A stretch of DNA of 64,000 nucleotides from Marinilabilia sp964403175 (GTDB lineage: Bacteria > Bacteroidota > Bacteroidia > Bacteroidales > Marinilabiliaceae): the NCBI GenBank assembly GCA_964403175.1, contig CAYOFH010000004.1:3569-67568 (forward strand), read 5' to 3'. The notes under the pieces were generated by a model. That model saw nothing but the letters and a program-made list of their open reading frames with translations, had not been told where the DNA came from and made no database searches. Both the position numbers and the translations under genes were made by a program. Shown piece by piece: positions 52,629-62,078 of this stretch (its first letter is position 1; the number at the start of each line of letters is the position of its first letter).

Positions 52629-53909
52629 GTGTTTGACTTAGACCGCTGGCAGGAAATACTAAATGCCATAAAACAAAACAAATTTCGCAGCATTCTCACT
52701 GCTTTCGGTGTGTTCTGGGCGATTTTCATGCTGGTTGTGATGACCGGTGCAGGTAACGGCCTAATAAATGGTGTTACCAGTGGTTTCAAAGACTTTGCCA
52801 CCAACAGTGCCTTTATTTGGTCGAACCGGACCACCATCGCTTATCAGGGTTACGATCGTGGCAGACACTGGAGCATCAACAACAACGACATAGAAGCTAT
52901 TCGCAGTGAAATAAAGGGGATTGATGTTATTTCGCCCCGCCTGAACGGCTGGGACCTTCGTCAGGGGCAAAATGTGGTACGTGGAGAAAAAGCCGCTGCA
53001 TTCAATGTCATGGGCGATTATCCCCAGTATCGGGAAATTGATCCCTGCACAATGCCTTGGGGACGTTACATCAACGACGAGGACATCAAAAACAAAAGGA
53101 AAGTATGTATCATCGGAGAAAACGTTTATGATGTAATGTTTGACGAAGGCGAAGACCCGGTAGGTACATACTTGCGTGTCAATGGTGTTTATTTCATGGT
53201 TGTGGGGGTCTTCAGATCCAACAATCCCAACATCAACATCGGGAGTAATAAAAAAGAAACCATATATCTTCCGTTTACCACGATGCAACAAACCTTTAAC
53301 TATGGTGACCAGGTACATTTCTTCGGTTTCACGGCTAATCCTGGAGTAAATGTGCAGGGGTTGGTGGATGAAATAAAACCCCTGATAAAAAAGCACCATA
53401 AAATAGCACCTGATGACGAGGAAGCCTTTGGTGGATTCAATGTCCAGAGTGAATTACAAACAATGGAATACACCTTTTTGGGAATTAGCATTCTCATTTG
53501 GGTGGTGGGCATCGGAACGCTGATTGCAGGAGCAGTAGGAGTCAGCAACATTATGTTGGTAATTGTGAGAGAACGTACCCGCGAAATAGGGGTTCAGCGG
53601 GCCATTGGCGCCAGACCGGCAATTATCATAGGGCAAATTCTTACAGAATCGGTATTCCTGACCACCGTAGCAGGATTCCTGGGACTGGCATTCGGAACCC
53701 TGGTTCTTCATCTAACTGACATAGCCCTCACGGCCGCTGCAGCAAATGCACCGGAAGATGAAATGACTTTCTTTGCCAATCCTGAAGTGGGATTACCACT
53801 TGCCATTTCTGCACTGCTTTTGTTAATTCTGGTTGGCCTGTTTGCAGGGCTGATTCCGGCTTTGAAAGCTGTCAGAATAAAACCTATTGATGCACTTAGA
53901 CATGAATAG
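52629..53909 (+). CDS. MacB-family ABC permease 2
   Basis: A 426-residue permease with the same layout as the preceding one: N-terminal segment (FRSILTAFGVFWAIFMLVVM, about 18-37), MacB-like periplasmic domain, and three C-terminal segments with the RERTREIGVQRAIGARPA motif (about 316-333) and IPALKAVRIKPIDALRHE at the end. Two non-identical permeases with one ATPase gene suggest a heterodimeric channel for the exporter. Start is 59 bases after the previous stop. Confidence 0.88.
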   Translation: MFDLDRWQEILNAIKQNKFRSILTAFGVFWAIFMLVVMTGAGNGLINGVTSGFKDFATNSAFIWSNRTTIAYQGYDRGRHWSINNNDIEAIRSEIKGIDVISPRLNGWDLRQGQNVVRGEKAAAFNVMGDYPQYREIDPCTMPWGRYINDEDIKNKRKVCIIGENVYDVMFDEGEDPVGTYLRVNGVYFMVVGVFRSNNPNINIGSNKKETIYLPFTTMQQTFNYGDQVHFFGFTANPGVNVQGLVDEIKPLIKKHHKIAPDDEEAFGGFNVQSELQTMEYTFLGISILIWVVGIGTLIAGAVGVSNIMLVIVRERTREIGVQRAIGARPAIIIGQILTESVFLTTVAGFLGLAFGTLVLHLTDIALTAAAANAPEDEMTFFANPEVGLPLAISALLLLILVGLFAGLIPALKAVRIKPIDALRHE

Positions 53910-54090
53910 TTTTTTACTTCTCCCGCAGTTTTATGATTTATCATTTATTATCAGCATAATTCCGGCGAAAACAGATGGAATTCACAAAAGGACTGACAGA
54001 CCTGCACAATCTCTGTGACATTGAAGGATATAAAGTAAAATCAAAAACAATTAAAGATACAGGCAACACTGCCTTTAAAACCTGATCAAA

Positions 54091-55173
54091 ATGAAAAAGT
54101 TTCTCAAAATTCTGATGGTTGTTGTATTAGTAGCTCTTGTAGGCTGGGTGGTTTATTACCTTTACAACCAGACAAAAAAATCGCCTTTGGTTTTTGAAAC
54201 CAAACGTCCCGAAGTAACGAATATTATAAAGAAAACCGTGGCTACCGGCTCCATCGTTCCACGAAAAGAAATCCTGATTAAACCTCAGGAGTCGGGCATT
54301 ATTACAGAAATCTACGTTCAGCCGGGCGATGTGGTCACTCATGGTGATTTGCTGGCAAAAATTCAGATAGTTCCGGAAATGTTGCAGGTCAACGAAGCAG
54401 AGAACCGCCTGGATAAAGCACGCCTGGCTTACGAGAATGCAAAAATTGAATTTGAACGATCCAAAGAGCTCTACGACAACAAGGTTATTCCCGAATCTCA
54501 GTTTTTTAATGATAAATTGTCATTTCAAACTTTCGAAAAAGATCTGGAGTCGGCAGAGAACAACCTGGAACTCATAAAGGAAGGGGTTATCAAAAAAGCC
54601 GGAGCGCAGACTAACACACTGATCCGGGCAACTACACCTGGAATGGTGCTGGATGTCCCCATCGAAATTGGCAACTCGGTAATCAAAAGTAATACTTTCA
54701 ATGATGGAACTACTATTGCTCTTGTAGCAGATATGGGTGAAATGGTGTTTGAGGGAAAAGTGGATGAAACCGAGGTAGGAAAAATTAAAGAAGGTATGCA
54801 GTTACTGCTGACCATAGGAGCTCTGGATGAGGAAGAATTCAAGGCTAACCTGGAATTTATCTCCCCCAAAGGTGTGGAAGAAAACGGAGCTATTCAGTTT
54901 GAAATTAAAGCTGCCGTTGAACTACAGGAAGGAAGTTTTGTGCGAGCCGGATACAGTGCCACTGCGGATATTGTACTTGATCGCCGAGATAGTGTAATCA
55001 CCGTTCAGGAGAAGCTGATTACCTTCAAAGACGATTCTACTTTCGTGGAAATCATGACCGGTCCTCAGATATTTGAAAAAAGGATTGTTAAGACAGGCTT
55101 GTCCGACGGAATCAATATAGAAATAATGGAAGGCCTCAGTGAAGAGGATGAGGTGAAAGTACCCAGATCCTAA
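54091..55173 (+). CDS. Periplasmic adaptor (HlyD/RND-type membrane fusion protein)
   Basis: A 360-residue protein with an N-terminal membrane anchor (about 5-25, ILMVVVLVALVGWVVYYL), a biotinyl-lipoyl-like hairpin (VPRKEILIKPQESG, about 56-69, and later IEIGNSVIKS), a long helical hairpin between (about 105-185), and beta-barrel and membrane-proximal regions (to about 350). This is the MacA/AcrA-type layout linking the inner-membrane permeases to TolC. It lies 181 bases after the second permease and 38 bases before the TolC gene. Confidence 0.88.
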   Translation: MKKFLKILMVVVLVALVGWVVYYLYNQTKKSPLVFETKRPEVTNIIKKTVATGSIVPRKEILIKPQESGIITEIYVQPGDVVTHGDLLAKIQIVPEMLQVNEAENRLDKARLAYENAKIEFERSKELYDNKVIPESQFFNDKLSFQTFEKDLESAENNLELIKEGVIKKAGAQTNTLIRATTPGMVLDVPIEIGNSVIKSNTFNDGTTIALVADMGEMVFEGKVDETEVGKIKEGMQLLLTIGALDEEEFKANLEFISPKGVEENGAIQFEIKAAVELQEGSFVRAGYSATADIVLDRRDSVITVQEKLITFKDDSTFVEIMTGPQIFEKRIVKTGLSDGINIEIMEGLSEEDEVKVPRS

Positions 55174-55211
55174 CCGAAACGTCATAACCAAATTATTTTA
55201 GAATTCTAATT

Positions 55212-56546
55212 ATGAGAACAATATTCGCTATACTAACGCTTCCGTTCTTGTTTGCTCTCACGGAAGCCAATGCTCAACAGCCCGAAAAGTGGAGTCTTAA
55301 AGACTGTATTGACTATGCAAAAGAAAATAACCTTTCTATCAAACAACAAAGTTTGAATACTGAATACCAACAAAATATCTACGAGCAGAAAAAACTGGAC
55401 AGGATCCCTTCTCTTAACGGAAATGTTGGATATCAGTTAAGTTTTGGACGGGTTCCTGATGAAACCACATATAGATATGTTGATCAAACCACGCAGTTTG
55501 GAAGGTTCTCGATAGGCAGCTCCGTACCATTATTCCAGGGTTTTTCTCTGCAAAACCAGATCAATCGTGATGAAGCCAACTGGAAGGCAGCCCGTCAGGA
55601 ACTTGAAGCAGCCAAAAACGATCTGGCGTTGAATATAACCTCATTTTATCTTCAGGTGCTATTCGACAAAGAACTCCTTGAGGTAGCTAAAGAACAACAG
55701 GAAGTTGCCAAAGAGCAGGTGGAAAACACCCGAAAGCTAGTGGATGCAGGCCGGGTTGCAGAGGGAAATCTCCTTGAAATACAATCGCAGTTAGCACGTG
55801 AGGCACTGACAGTCACACAAATGCAAAACAACCTTACCATGTCTCTGCTAAGCCTTGCCCAGGCTTTGGATCTGAAAGAAACCGACGATTTTGACATAGT
55901 CATTCCTGAAATTCCCGAGCTGCAGGAAAGTTCTCTTGAAACTCCGGCTGTTCTATTTAATCAGGCAGTGGAAATAATGCCCCAGATTGAAGCTTCGGAA
56001 TATTATCTGGAGAGCAACAGGTACGCCCTTAATGCCGCAAAAGGACAATTGTATCCTTCCATCAGTATGGATACGGGATGGAGTACTAATGTTTCCAAAT
56101 CAGAGAGTACGGTGGATTTTGATTTTGGAAAGCGCTTTAATGACAATGCCACTCAGTATGTAGGGCTGACTTTGAGAATTCCTATTTTTAACGGAATGAC
56201 AGCCCGATATAACGTTAAGAATACCCAATTAAATATCCAAAGTGCGCAGCATGACTTAAATATCCAAAAGCAAGATCTTCGCAAAGAAATTCAGCAGGCT
56301 TATGCTGATGCCCAGGCGGCTTTTCAAAAATACACCTCTGCACAAACAGCCGTCGGGTCGTACGAGGAATCGTTGAGATACACTGAAAAAAAGTATGCAG
56401 TAGGTCTTGTTAGTCCGGTAGATTACAGCGTAGCACGTTCAGACTATATGCGTGCACAGTCAGAACTTCTGCAATCGAAATATGAATATGTTTTACGCAC
56501 CAAAGTTCTGAATTTCTACACCGGAGCCCCTCTGAACCTTGAATAG
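55212..56546 (+). CDS. TolC-family outer-membrane efflux protein
   Basis: A 444-residue protein with a signal peptide (cleavage near ANAQQ, residue 22). It begins WSLKDCIDYAKENNLSIKQQ, the usual first TolC helix, and has the duplicated helical hairpin halves (about 130-215 and 315-415) with LRIPIFNGMTARYN as the second-strand motif. It completes the tripartite exporter with the two permeases, ATPase and adaptor. The substrate, possibly an antibiotic, peptide or lipid, cannot be told. It is followed at once by a palindromic repeat that probably ends transcription. Confidence 0.9.
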   Translation: MRTIFAILTLPFLFALTEANAQQPEKWSLKDCIDYAKENNLSIKQQSLNTEYQQNIYEQKKLDRIPSLNGNVGYQLSFGRVPDETTYRYVDQTTQFGRFSIGSSVPLFQGFSLQNQINRDEANWKAARQELEAAKNDLALNITSFYLQVLFDKELLEVAKEQQEVAKEQVENTRKLVDAGRVAEGNLLEIQSQLAREALTVTQMQNNLTMSLLSLAQALDLKETDDFDIVIPEIPELQESSLETPAVLFNQAVEIMPQIEASEYYLESNRYALNAAKGQLYPSISMDTGWSTNVSKSESTVDFDFGKRFNDNATQYVGLTLRIPIFNGMTARYNVKNTQLNIQSAQHDLNIQKQDLRKEIQQAYADAQAAFQKYTSAQTAVGSYEESLRYTEKKYAVGLVSPVDYSVARSDYMRAQSELLQSKYEYVLRTKVLNFYTGAPLNLE

Positions 56547-56566
56547 CTTTCGTCCATTTGTAGAAT

Positions 56567-56696
56567 GAAAAAAGGGGCTGTCCAAAAAGTTTCAATAGTC
56601 ATTGTTTTTGCATAGTGAAGATCATTAATTATGAGATTCTTCACTATGATACCAATGACAACTATAAAATTATGTCTTTGGGGACAGCCTCTTTTT
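56567..56696. repeat. Palindromic MITE-like element with IS-type ends
   Basis: A 130-base imperfect palindrome. The ends GAAAAAAGGGGCTGTCC (56567-56583) and GGGGACAGCCTCTTTTT (56680-56696) are inverted copies sharing GGCTGTCC; an inner CATAGTGAAGA/TCTTCACTATG pair is perfect over 11 bases. The halves align across most of their length. The GGGCTGTCC ends resemble those of several Bacteroidota insertion sequences, but no transposase is here. It lies between convergent genes and may terminate both. Confidence 0.6.
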
Positions 56697-56746
56697 GCAG
56701 AATATGAATCAGGGTTTCACTTTGAAGGAAGCCCTGACTTATACAA

Positions 56747-57325
56747 TTATGGAGCCTTAAAACTCACTTTAAACTCCAGATCAAAGTCATCATAAATAAG
56801 ATTATCTCCCAGATTATCAAAAAACGCATCCGAGCCATAGCGTACATTATACTTAGCACGGTCAATCACCAGTTTACCTGAGAAAGTTTTCCCATCCGCT
56901 TCAGCTTCAAATGAAACCGGGTTGGTCTGTCCTTTAATGGTCATATTACCCGTAAATTTATATTTCCCTGTGCTGACTTTTTCCCCATCATCAATTTCCA
57001 AAGTTGCAGTTGGGTACTTATCGACACTAAAGAAATCATCTGATTTCAGGTGACCTACCAATTTAGCCCTTGAATCTTCATCCTCAATATCCCTGTTAGA
57101 AATCGAGGTCATGTCAGCCACAAATTTTCCGGAAACAAAACTGTCACCCGATTTCTCCAGATAACCCGACAACAACTGAATTTCTCCGGTGTGCGAGCCG
57201 CCAACTTTTTTGCCTGTCCATACAATCTGACTATCCTCAATTTTCATTTCACTCTTTTGCCCGTAAATGACTGGCGAAATCATCAAGAGTGACATTGCCA
57301 GTAAAAATGATACTCGTGCTTTCAT
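56747..57325 (-). CDS. YceI-family periplasmic lipid-binding protein
   Basis: A 192-residue protein from the ATG at 57325: signal peptide (MKARVSFLLAMSLLMISPVIYG), then the YceI lipocalin-like barrel with the WTGKKVGGSHTGEIQ (about 37-51) and DMTSISNRDI (about 72-81) and GQTNPVSFEAEADG motifs. Members bind isoprenoids or related lipids in the periplasm. The longer frame to 57364 is rejected because it lacks a signal peptide start. It converges with the TolC gene. Confidence 0.85.
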   Translation of the reverse strand: MKARVSFLLAMSLLMISPVIYGQKSEMKIEDSQIVWTGKKVGGSHTGEIQLLSGYLEKSGDSFVSGKFVADMTSISNRDIEDEDSRAKLVGHLKSDDFFSVDKYPTATLEIDDGEKVSTGKYKFTGNMTIKGQTNPVSFEAEADGKTFSGKLVIDRAKYNVRYGSDAFFDNLGDNLIYDDFDLEFKVSFKAP

Positions 57326-57389
57326 AACCTGTTCTTTATTTTTATTTGTTTTAAATAAAAACAAAGATGAACAAAAAAGGTTCTGATTG

Positions 57390-57420
57390 AAAAAAGGGTC
57401 ACCATCAGGCAGCCCTTTTA
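57390..57420 (-). terminator. Hairpin terminator downstream of kbl
   Basis: AAAAGGG and CCCTTTT flank a 13-base loop; on the minus strand the stem is followed by a T-run (CCCTTTTTTCA). It is 230 bases after the kbl stop and just upstream of YceI, so it would end kbl transcription. The rest of 57326-57649 holds no gene. Confidence 0.5.
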
Positions 57421-57649
57421 TATCTTATATCGTTTTCAAAACTGGAAAGTCATAACTGAAAACTAATGAATTTTGATTTTCGGCATAGTGAACCAGGATT
57501 ATTATTATTAATTCCGGTCCACCCAATTAAACAACAACGGTTATCTAACAAAAGTGATAAACATCTAAAAGGGTGATATCTATATTGTCCTGTCAGGGCC
57601 TTAGATTAAATAATTGAAATTCTACCACTGGCTTCTGACCATCGTTTAA

Positions 57650-58840
57650 CTAGTAAATTACGTTCAACTCTTTACCAATCTTAACAAAGGCAGCAATCGC
57701 CTTGTCAAGATGTTCTTTTTTATGTGCTGCCGACAACTGTATGCGGATCCTTGCCTGACCTTTAGGTACAACAGGATAATAAAACCCGGTAACATAAATT
57801 CCTTCTTCCAGTAATCGGGTGGCGAAGTCCTGAGAAAGCCTGGCATCATAGAGCATCAGAGCGACAATGGCCGAATTGGTGGGTTTAATATCAAAACCGG
57901 CTTCAGAAATCTTCTGCTTAAAGTAATCAGCATTATCCATCAGTCTATCGCGCAAAGCAGTAGATTCACTCATCATTTCAAAAACCTCGATGGCAGCCCC
58001 AACAATAGAAGGAGCCAGAGAATTACTAAACAGGTAGGGACGTGAACGCTGGCGTAACAAATCAATTATTTCTTTTTTTCCGGTTGTATATCCTCCCAAA
58101 GCACCACCCAAGGCTTTCCCCAATGTACCGGTAATAATATCCACCCGATCCATTACTTCATGGTATTCATGAGTTCCACGTCCTGTTTTTCCTATAAAGC
58201 CCGAAGCATGACTATCATCTACCATTACCAAGGCATTATATTTATCGGCCAGATCACAAATCTTATCCAACGGAGCAATATCGCCATCCATAGAAAACAC
58301 CCCGTCCGTTACAATAACCCTAAACCTCTGGGCAAGGGAATCTTTTAACTGCTTTTCCAGGTCTTCCATGTCGGCATGTTTGTATCGAAAACGGGCAGCT
58401 TTACAAAGCCGAACCCCGTCAATAATGCTGGCATGATTCAATTCATCCGAAATAATGGCATCTTCATCGGTGAAAAGTGGTTCAAAAACACCACCGTTAG
58501 CATCAAAACAAGCAGCATAGAGAATGGCATCTTCCATTCCAAAAAATCCGGAAATTTTTTCTTCCAGTTTCTTATGAAGATCCTGAGTACCACAAATAAA
58601 ACGAACCGATGACATGCCGTAACCATGCGAATCAAGTGTTCTGTGGGCAGCTTCAATCACTCTGGGATGTGATGAAAGACCCAAATAATTATTGGCACAG
58701 AAATTCAGTACTTTCTCTCCGGTATTGAGAATTATCCAGGCATCCTGCGAAGATGTAATTACCCGCTCTTTTTTGTACAATCCCGAATCCTGAATGTTTT
58801 CAAGTTCTTTTTTCAGATGTTCTTTGAATTTACCGTACAT
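57650..58840 (-). CDS. kbl: Glycine C-acetyltransferase (2-amino-3-ketobutyrate CoA ligase)
   Basis: A 396-residue PLP enzyme of the alpha-oxoamine synthase group, converting 2-amino-3-ketobutyrate and CoA to glycine and acetyl-CoA (threonine breakdown). It starts MYGKFKEHLKKELENIQDSG, as Kbl does, and has NFCANNYLGLSSHPRVI (about 42-58), VDDSHASGFIGKTGRG (about 206-221) and the PLP-lysine motif TGTLGKALGGALGG (Lys about 241). A threonine dehydrogenase gene is not adjacent. The ATG at 58840 is chosen; the frame upstream to 58873 is not conserved in the family. The related 8-amino-7-oxononanoate synthase is less likely given the start and length. Confidence 0.85.
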   Translation of the reverse strand: MYGKFKEHLKKELENIQDSGLYKKERVITSSQDAWIILNTGEKVLNFCANNYLGLSSHPRVIEAAHRTLDSHGYGMSSVRFICGTQDLHKKLEEKISGFFGMEDAILYAACFDANGGVFEPLFTDEDAIISDELNHASIIDGVRLCKAARFRYKHADMEDLEKQLKDSLAQRFRVIVTDGVFSMDGDIAPLDKICDLADKYNALVMVDDSHASGFIGKTGRGTHEYHEVMDRVDIITGTLGKALGGALGGYTTGKKEIIDLLRQRSRPYLFSNSLAPSIVGAAIEVFEMMSESTALRDRLMDNADYFKQKISEAGFDIKPTNSAIVALMLYDARLSQDFATRLLEEGIYVTGFYYPVVPKGQARIRIQLSAAHKKEHLDKAIAAFVKIGKELNVIY

Positions 58841-59306
58841 ATCAATACTATTAGATGTTTTCAAACCAATCACTTATGTCCGGTTAAAGGATTAAAACTA
58901 CTTCGCTACGTTAACTATAACGGATTTTTGCAGAATTTCAGGGGTGGTTTTATTGGATAGCACCATTGCAAACGAAACAATAATTCTCCGGACATTAATA
59001 AAAACAAATATAAAGCTCCTTGTAATAAGAAAAAATGATAAAAGATATCAGAATCATAAAAACCCGGCATTTTCAACGACCGTTGCAAAAAAAAACCTGA
59101 TCACAGGCAATTTTAAAGAACAGGTCTTGCACAGAGAATACAGGGAAAAGCCAAATTTTTTGTCAACGTTAATTGTACACTAACGTCAATTTACCAAAAA
59201 AAATGGTCCTTTACTCAAATTGAACCCCCGTGATTTTTAATAATGTTAAGCTTTTTATTAATTTTAAAAAAATATTTTAACCCCACAACCCCAAAAATGA
59301 TAATGT
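58841..59306. other. Non-coding gap upstream of the PAS kinase
   Basis: About 466 AT-rich bases between divergent genes. No -7 box with good spacing, hairpin or repeat was recognised. Confidence 0.4.
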
Positions 59307-61958
59307 ATGCACGAAGTCAAAGGTTTCCCCCCCTCAGCTTTGGAAACCCTAAAAATGTTGGCCACGTTTACAGGCTCTGCTGTAGCACTTACTATGGAAA
59401 CAGAAGGTACTGTCTCCTTCATTCATGCTGGCATTAAGAATACCAAAGATGAAGAATTATCACTGCGTCAGGCCATTCTTCAAACAACTAAAACAGGAAA
59501 AGATATTACAGGATGGTTTGAACTGGACGATTCTCAGTTTGTACACCCCTTCAAAACAGGTCGTTTCTTCAATTTAAATTCAAAATCAGTTAACGCCAAC
59601 AATCGCCTGTGTCTATATAACATTGAGCAGAAGGGTTGGGATCATAACCAAAAGTTATTAATGGATCAAACCCGCAAAAACATTGAACTACAATTTGAAA
59701 ATTATTTTTTCAAATACAATATCGCTGATCAATCAAATTTTGATCGCTTTCGATTGCTTTTTGATTTTTCTCCGGTAGGCATATTTTTCTACAGCACCTC
59801 TCTTAAAATATCGGCATTCAACGATCGTTTTGTTTCCATTCTTGATGCCCCTGCTGACAAATTGCTTAATTTTGATCTTAACAAGGTGACCGACAGGTCA
59901 ATAATTTCTGCCATTTTAAAGCCTCTGACCGGGAGAGAAGGCTTCTATGAGGGCTCTTATGTATCATCTATCAGCGGCAAAGAAGTTAATGTAATTCTCA
60001 AGACAGCTCCTATATTGACCAGCTCTAAAGAAATAACCGGGGTTATCGGGATGGTTGAGGACAACACAGAAAGAATTACCACTCTTAAAGAACTTAAAGA
60101 AAGTAAAAACCGCTTAAAATTGTTGATAAATGCAACACCCGACATCATCTGCTTTAAGGATGCTGAAGGCCGATGGCTGGAGGCTAATGAATCCATTCAA
60201 CAACTCTTCAGGCTCAAAGGGAAAAATTTTCTGAATAAAAGTGAAAGCCATCTTAAGAAACTCGTCCCCGAGCTATCAGAAGTATTTGAGAAATGGAGAA
60301 TCTCAGACATGGCAACGTGGGAAAAACGTGAAGCTGTAGTGGTGGAAGAAGTTATCCCACTCCCAAACGGTGATGAACGAAGACTAGACGTTATTAAGAC
60401 ACCGGTGTTTGATGCCGAAGGAAGCCGCAAAGGAATAGTAATTCTGGGGCGTGATATTACCGCACGAAAGAAAGCCGAAGAAATGCTGCGCGAGAGTGAA
60501 GAGCGCTTTCGGATTGTTGCGACCCATGCCAACGATATTATTTTTGAGTGGAATCCGCATAACGATAGAATAAGTTGGTTTGGTAAAGCCGGTTATATAG
60601 GAACCGCCCAGGCCCCGCCAAAAACATTCAAAGATTTTCTTCAACTGATTCATCCGGAGGATCGGAATAGAATTGAACGGTTCTGGACAAACCGTTTCCC
60701 GCTCAAAGAAGAATGGAACGATGAATTTAAAGTAGAACTCAAAAACGGAAACATCAAACACTACCGGGCAAGCGGAATCATGATTTTCAAAGACGGAGCC
60801 CCGGAAAAAGCCATCGGCACATTTACCAACGTGACTCAGGAAAAAGTCCTCATAAACAGTTTGAGAGAGGCAGTGGAAGAAGCACAGCAAAACCAGTCTC
60901 GCATAACCGGTCTGCTTTCCGTAATACCTGACCTTATTTTTGTTTTCGACGGCAAGGGAGTTATCAAGGATTATCATGCCGAAAACAGCAACAATCTTTA
61001 CGTGGCTCCCGATGTATTTCTGGATCAAAGCATAGATAATATTATGCCCGATGATATAGCCCGCCTTACACATGAGAAAATTGCAGCAGTAGTAAATCAC
61101 AAAGGCATTGAAACCTATGAATACCAACTAGAAGGCGAATCGGGAATCGGAATCTATGAATCACGGATGGTTTTTGTGGAAAATGACCGGATAATGACCA
61201 TTGTAAGGGATGTTACCCGCGCCAGGCAGGTAGAATTGGATCTGATTGAAGCAAAAGAACAGGCAGAGAAAAGCGATCGCTTAAAATCAGCCTTTCTGGC
61301 TAATATGAGTCATGAGATCCGTACACCTATGAACGGAATTATCGGATTTTCCGAATTATTACGCAATAGCGACATTTCTTCAGGGGATCAAAATCATTGT
61401 ATTGATGTCATCGTGAAAAGCGGTCAGCAATTACTTGCCATAATCAATGATGTATTGGAAGTATCTCAGCTTGAAACCGGACAGATTCGCTGTATGCCTG
61501 ACAGAGTCAACCTGAACCGCCTCATTTCAGATTTATCCAGATTCTTCGAGATGGAAGCAAAAGAAAAATCGGTAGAAATAATTGCAGAAATACCTGAAGA
61601 ACAAGTATTTTCCATGATAGATGGCGGGAAAATCACTCAAATATTCAATAATTTGCTCAGCAATGCTTTCAAATTCACTACTCCCGGAGGACACATTGCC
61701 TTTGGTTTTAAAAAAGAAGGTAAACACCTTCAGTTTTTCGTACATGATGATGGAGTGGGAATTGCAGCCAAACATCATAAGCTGATATTTGAACGCTTTG
61801 GGCAGGTTTTAAAAGTAGGTGAAAAAAATAAAGGTGGTACAGGTCTGGGACTCTCCATATGCAAAAGCCTCACAGACCTTATGGGAGGAGAAATCTGGGT
61901 AGAGTCGGAAGTGGGCCATGGTGCAAGTTTCTTTTTCCGTTTTCCCCTAAAACAATAA
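59307..61958 (+). CDS. Multi-PAS sensor histidine kinase
   Basis: An 883-residue cytoplasmic kinase with no clear membrane segment. Several PAS-type sensor regions come first: FSPVGIFFYSTSLKISAFND (about 155-174), LINATPDIICFKDAEGRWLE (about 271-290), VATHANDIIFEWNPHNDRIS (about 409-428) and LLSVIPDLIFVFDGKGVI (about 536-553). Then HisKA with LANMSHEIRTPMNGIIGF (His about 668) and an ATPase domain with NLLSNAFKFTTPGG (N-box), DDGVGIAAKH and KGGTGLGLSICKSL. There is no receiver domain and no adjacent regulator, so its output partner is unknown. The large number of sensor modules suggests integration of internal signals. Confidence 0.88.
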   Translation: MHEVKGFPPSALETLKMLATFTGSAVALTMETEGTVSFIHAGIKNTKDEELSLRQAILQTTKTGKDITGWFELDDSQFVHPFKTGRFFNLNSKSVNANNRLCLYNIEQKGWDHNQKLLMDQTRKNIELQFENYFFKYNIADQSNFDRFRLLFDFSPVGIFFYSTSLKISAFNDRFVSILDAPADKLLNFDLNKVTDRSIISAILKPLTGREGFYEGSYVSSISGKEVNVILKTAPILTSSKEITGVIGMVEDNTERITTLKELKESKNRLKLLINATPDIICFKDAEGRWLEANESIQQLFRLKGKNFLNKSESHLKKLVPELSEVFEKWRISDMATWEKREAVVVEEVIPLPNGDERRLDVIKTPVFDAEGSRKGIVILGRDITARKKAEEMLRESEERFRIVATHANDIIFEWNPHNDRISWFGKAGYIGTAQAPPKTFKDFLQLIHPEDRNRIERFWTNRFPLKEEWNDEFKVELKNGNIKHYRASGIMIFKDGAPEKAIGTFTNVTQEKVLINSLREAVEEAQQNQSRITGLLSVIPDLIFVFDGKGVIKDYHAENSNNLYVAPDVFLDQSIDNIMPDDIARLTHEKIAAVVNHKGIETYEYQLEGESGIGIYESRMVFVENDRIMTIVRDVTRARQVELDLIEAKEQAEKSDRLKSAFLANMSHEIRTPMNGIIGFSELLRNSDISSGDQNHCIDVIVKSGQQLLAIINDVLEVSQLETGQIRCMPDRVNLNRLISDLSRFFEMEAKEKSVEIIAEIPEEQVFSMIDGGKITQIFNNLLSNAFKFTTPGGHIAFGFKKEGKHLQFFVHDDGVGIAAKHHKLIFERFGQVLKVGEKNKGGTGLGLSICKSLTDLMGGEIWVESEVGHGASFFFRFPLKQ

Positions 61959-62042
61959 TCCTTTCCCGCTTCATCCGGTGGTTTTGTTTCTTCATCCTGA
62001 TTTTGAGTCCACACAGCGGATTTTTAATTGAACTGCGAAGAA

Positions 62043-62050
62043 TATCTTTG
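62043..62050 (+). promoter_or_regulatory. -7 element of the phosphoesterase gene
   Basis: TATCTTTG, a full match to TAnnTTTG, 28 bases before the ATG at 62079. It lies inside the longer frame beginning at 62028 and so argues for the shorter start. Confidence 0.5.
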
Positions 62051-62078
62051 TAATATTACGGTAAAAACGGATGATATT

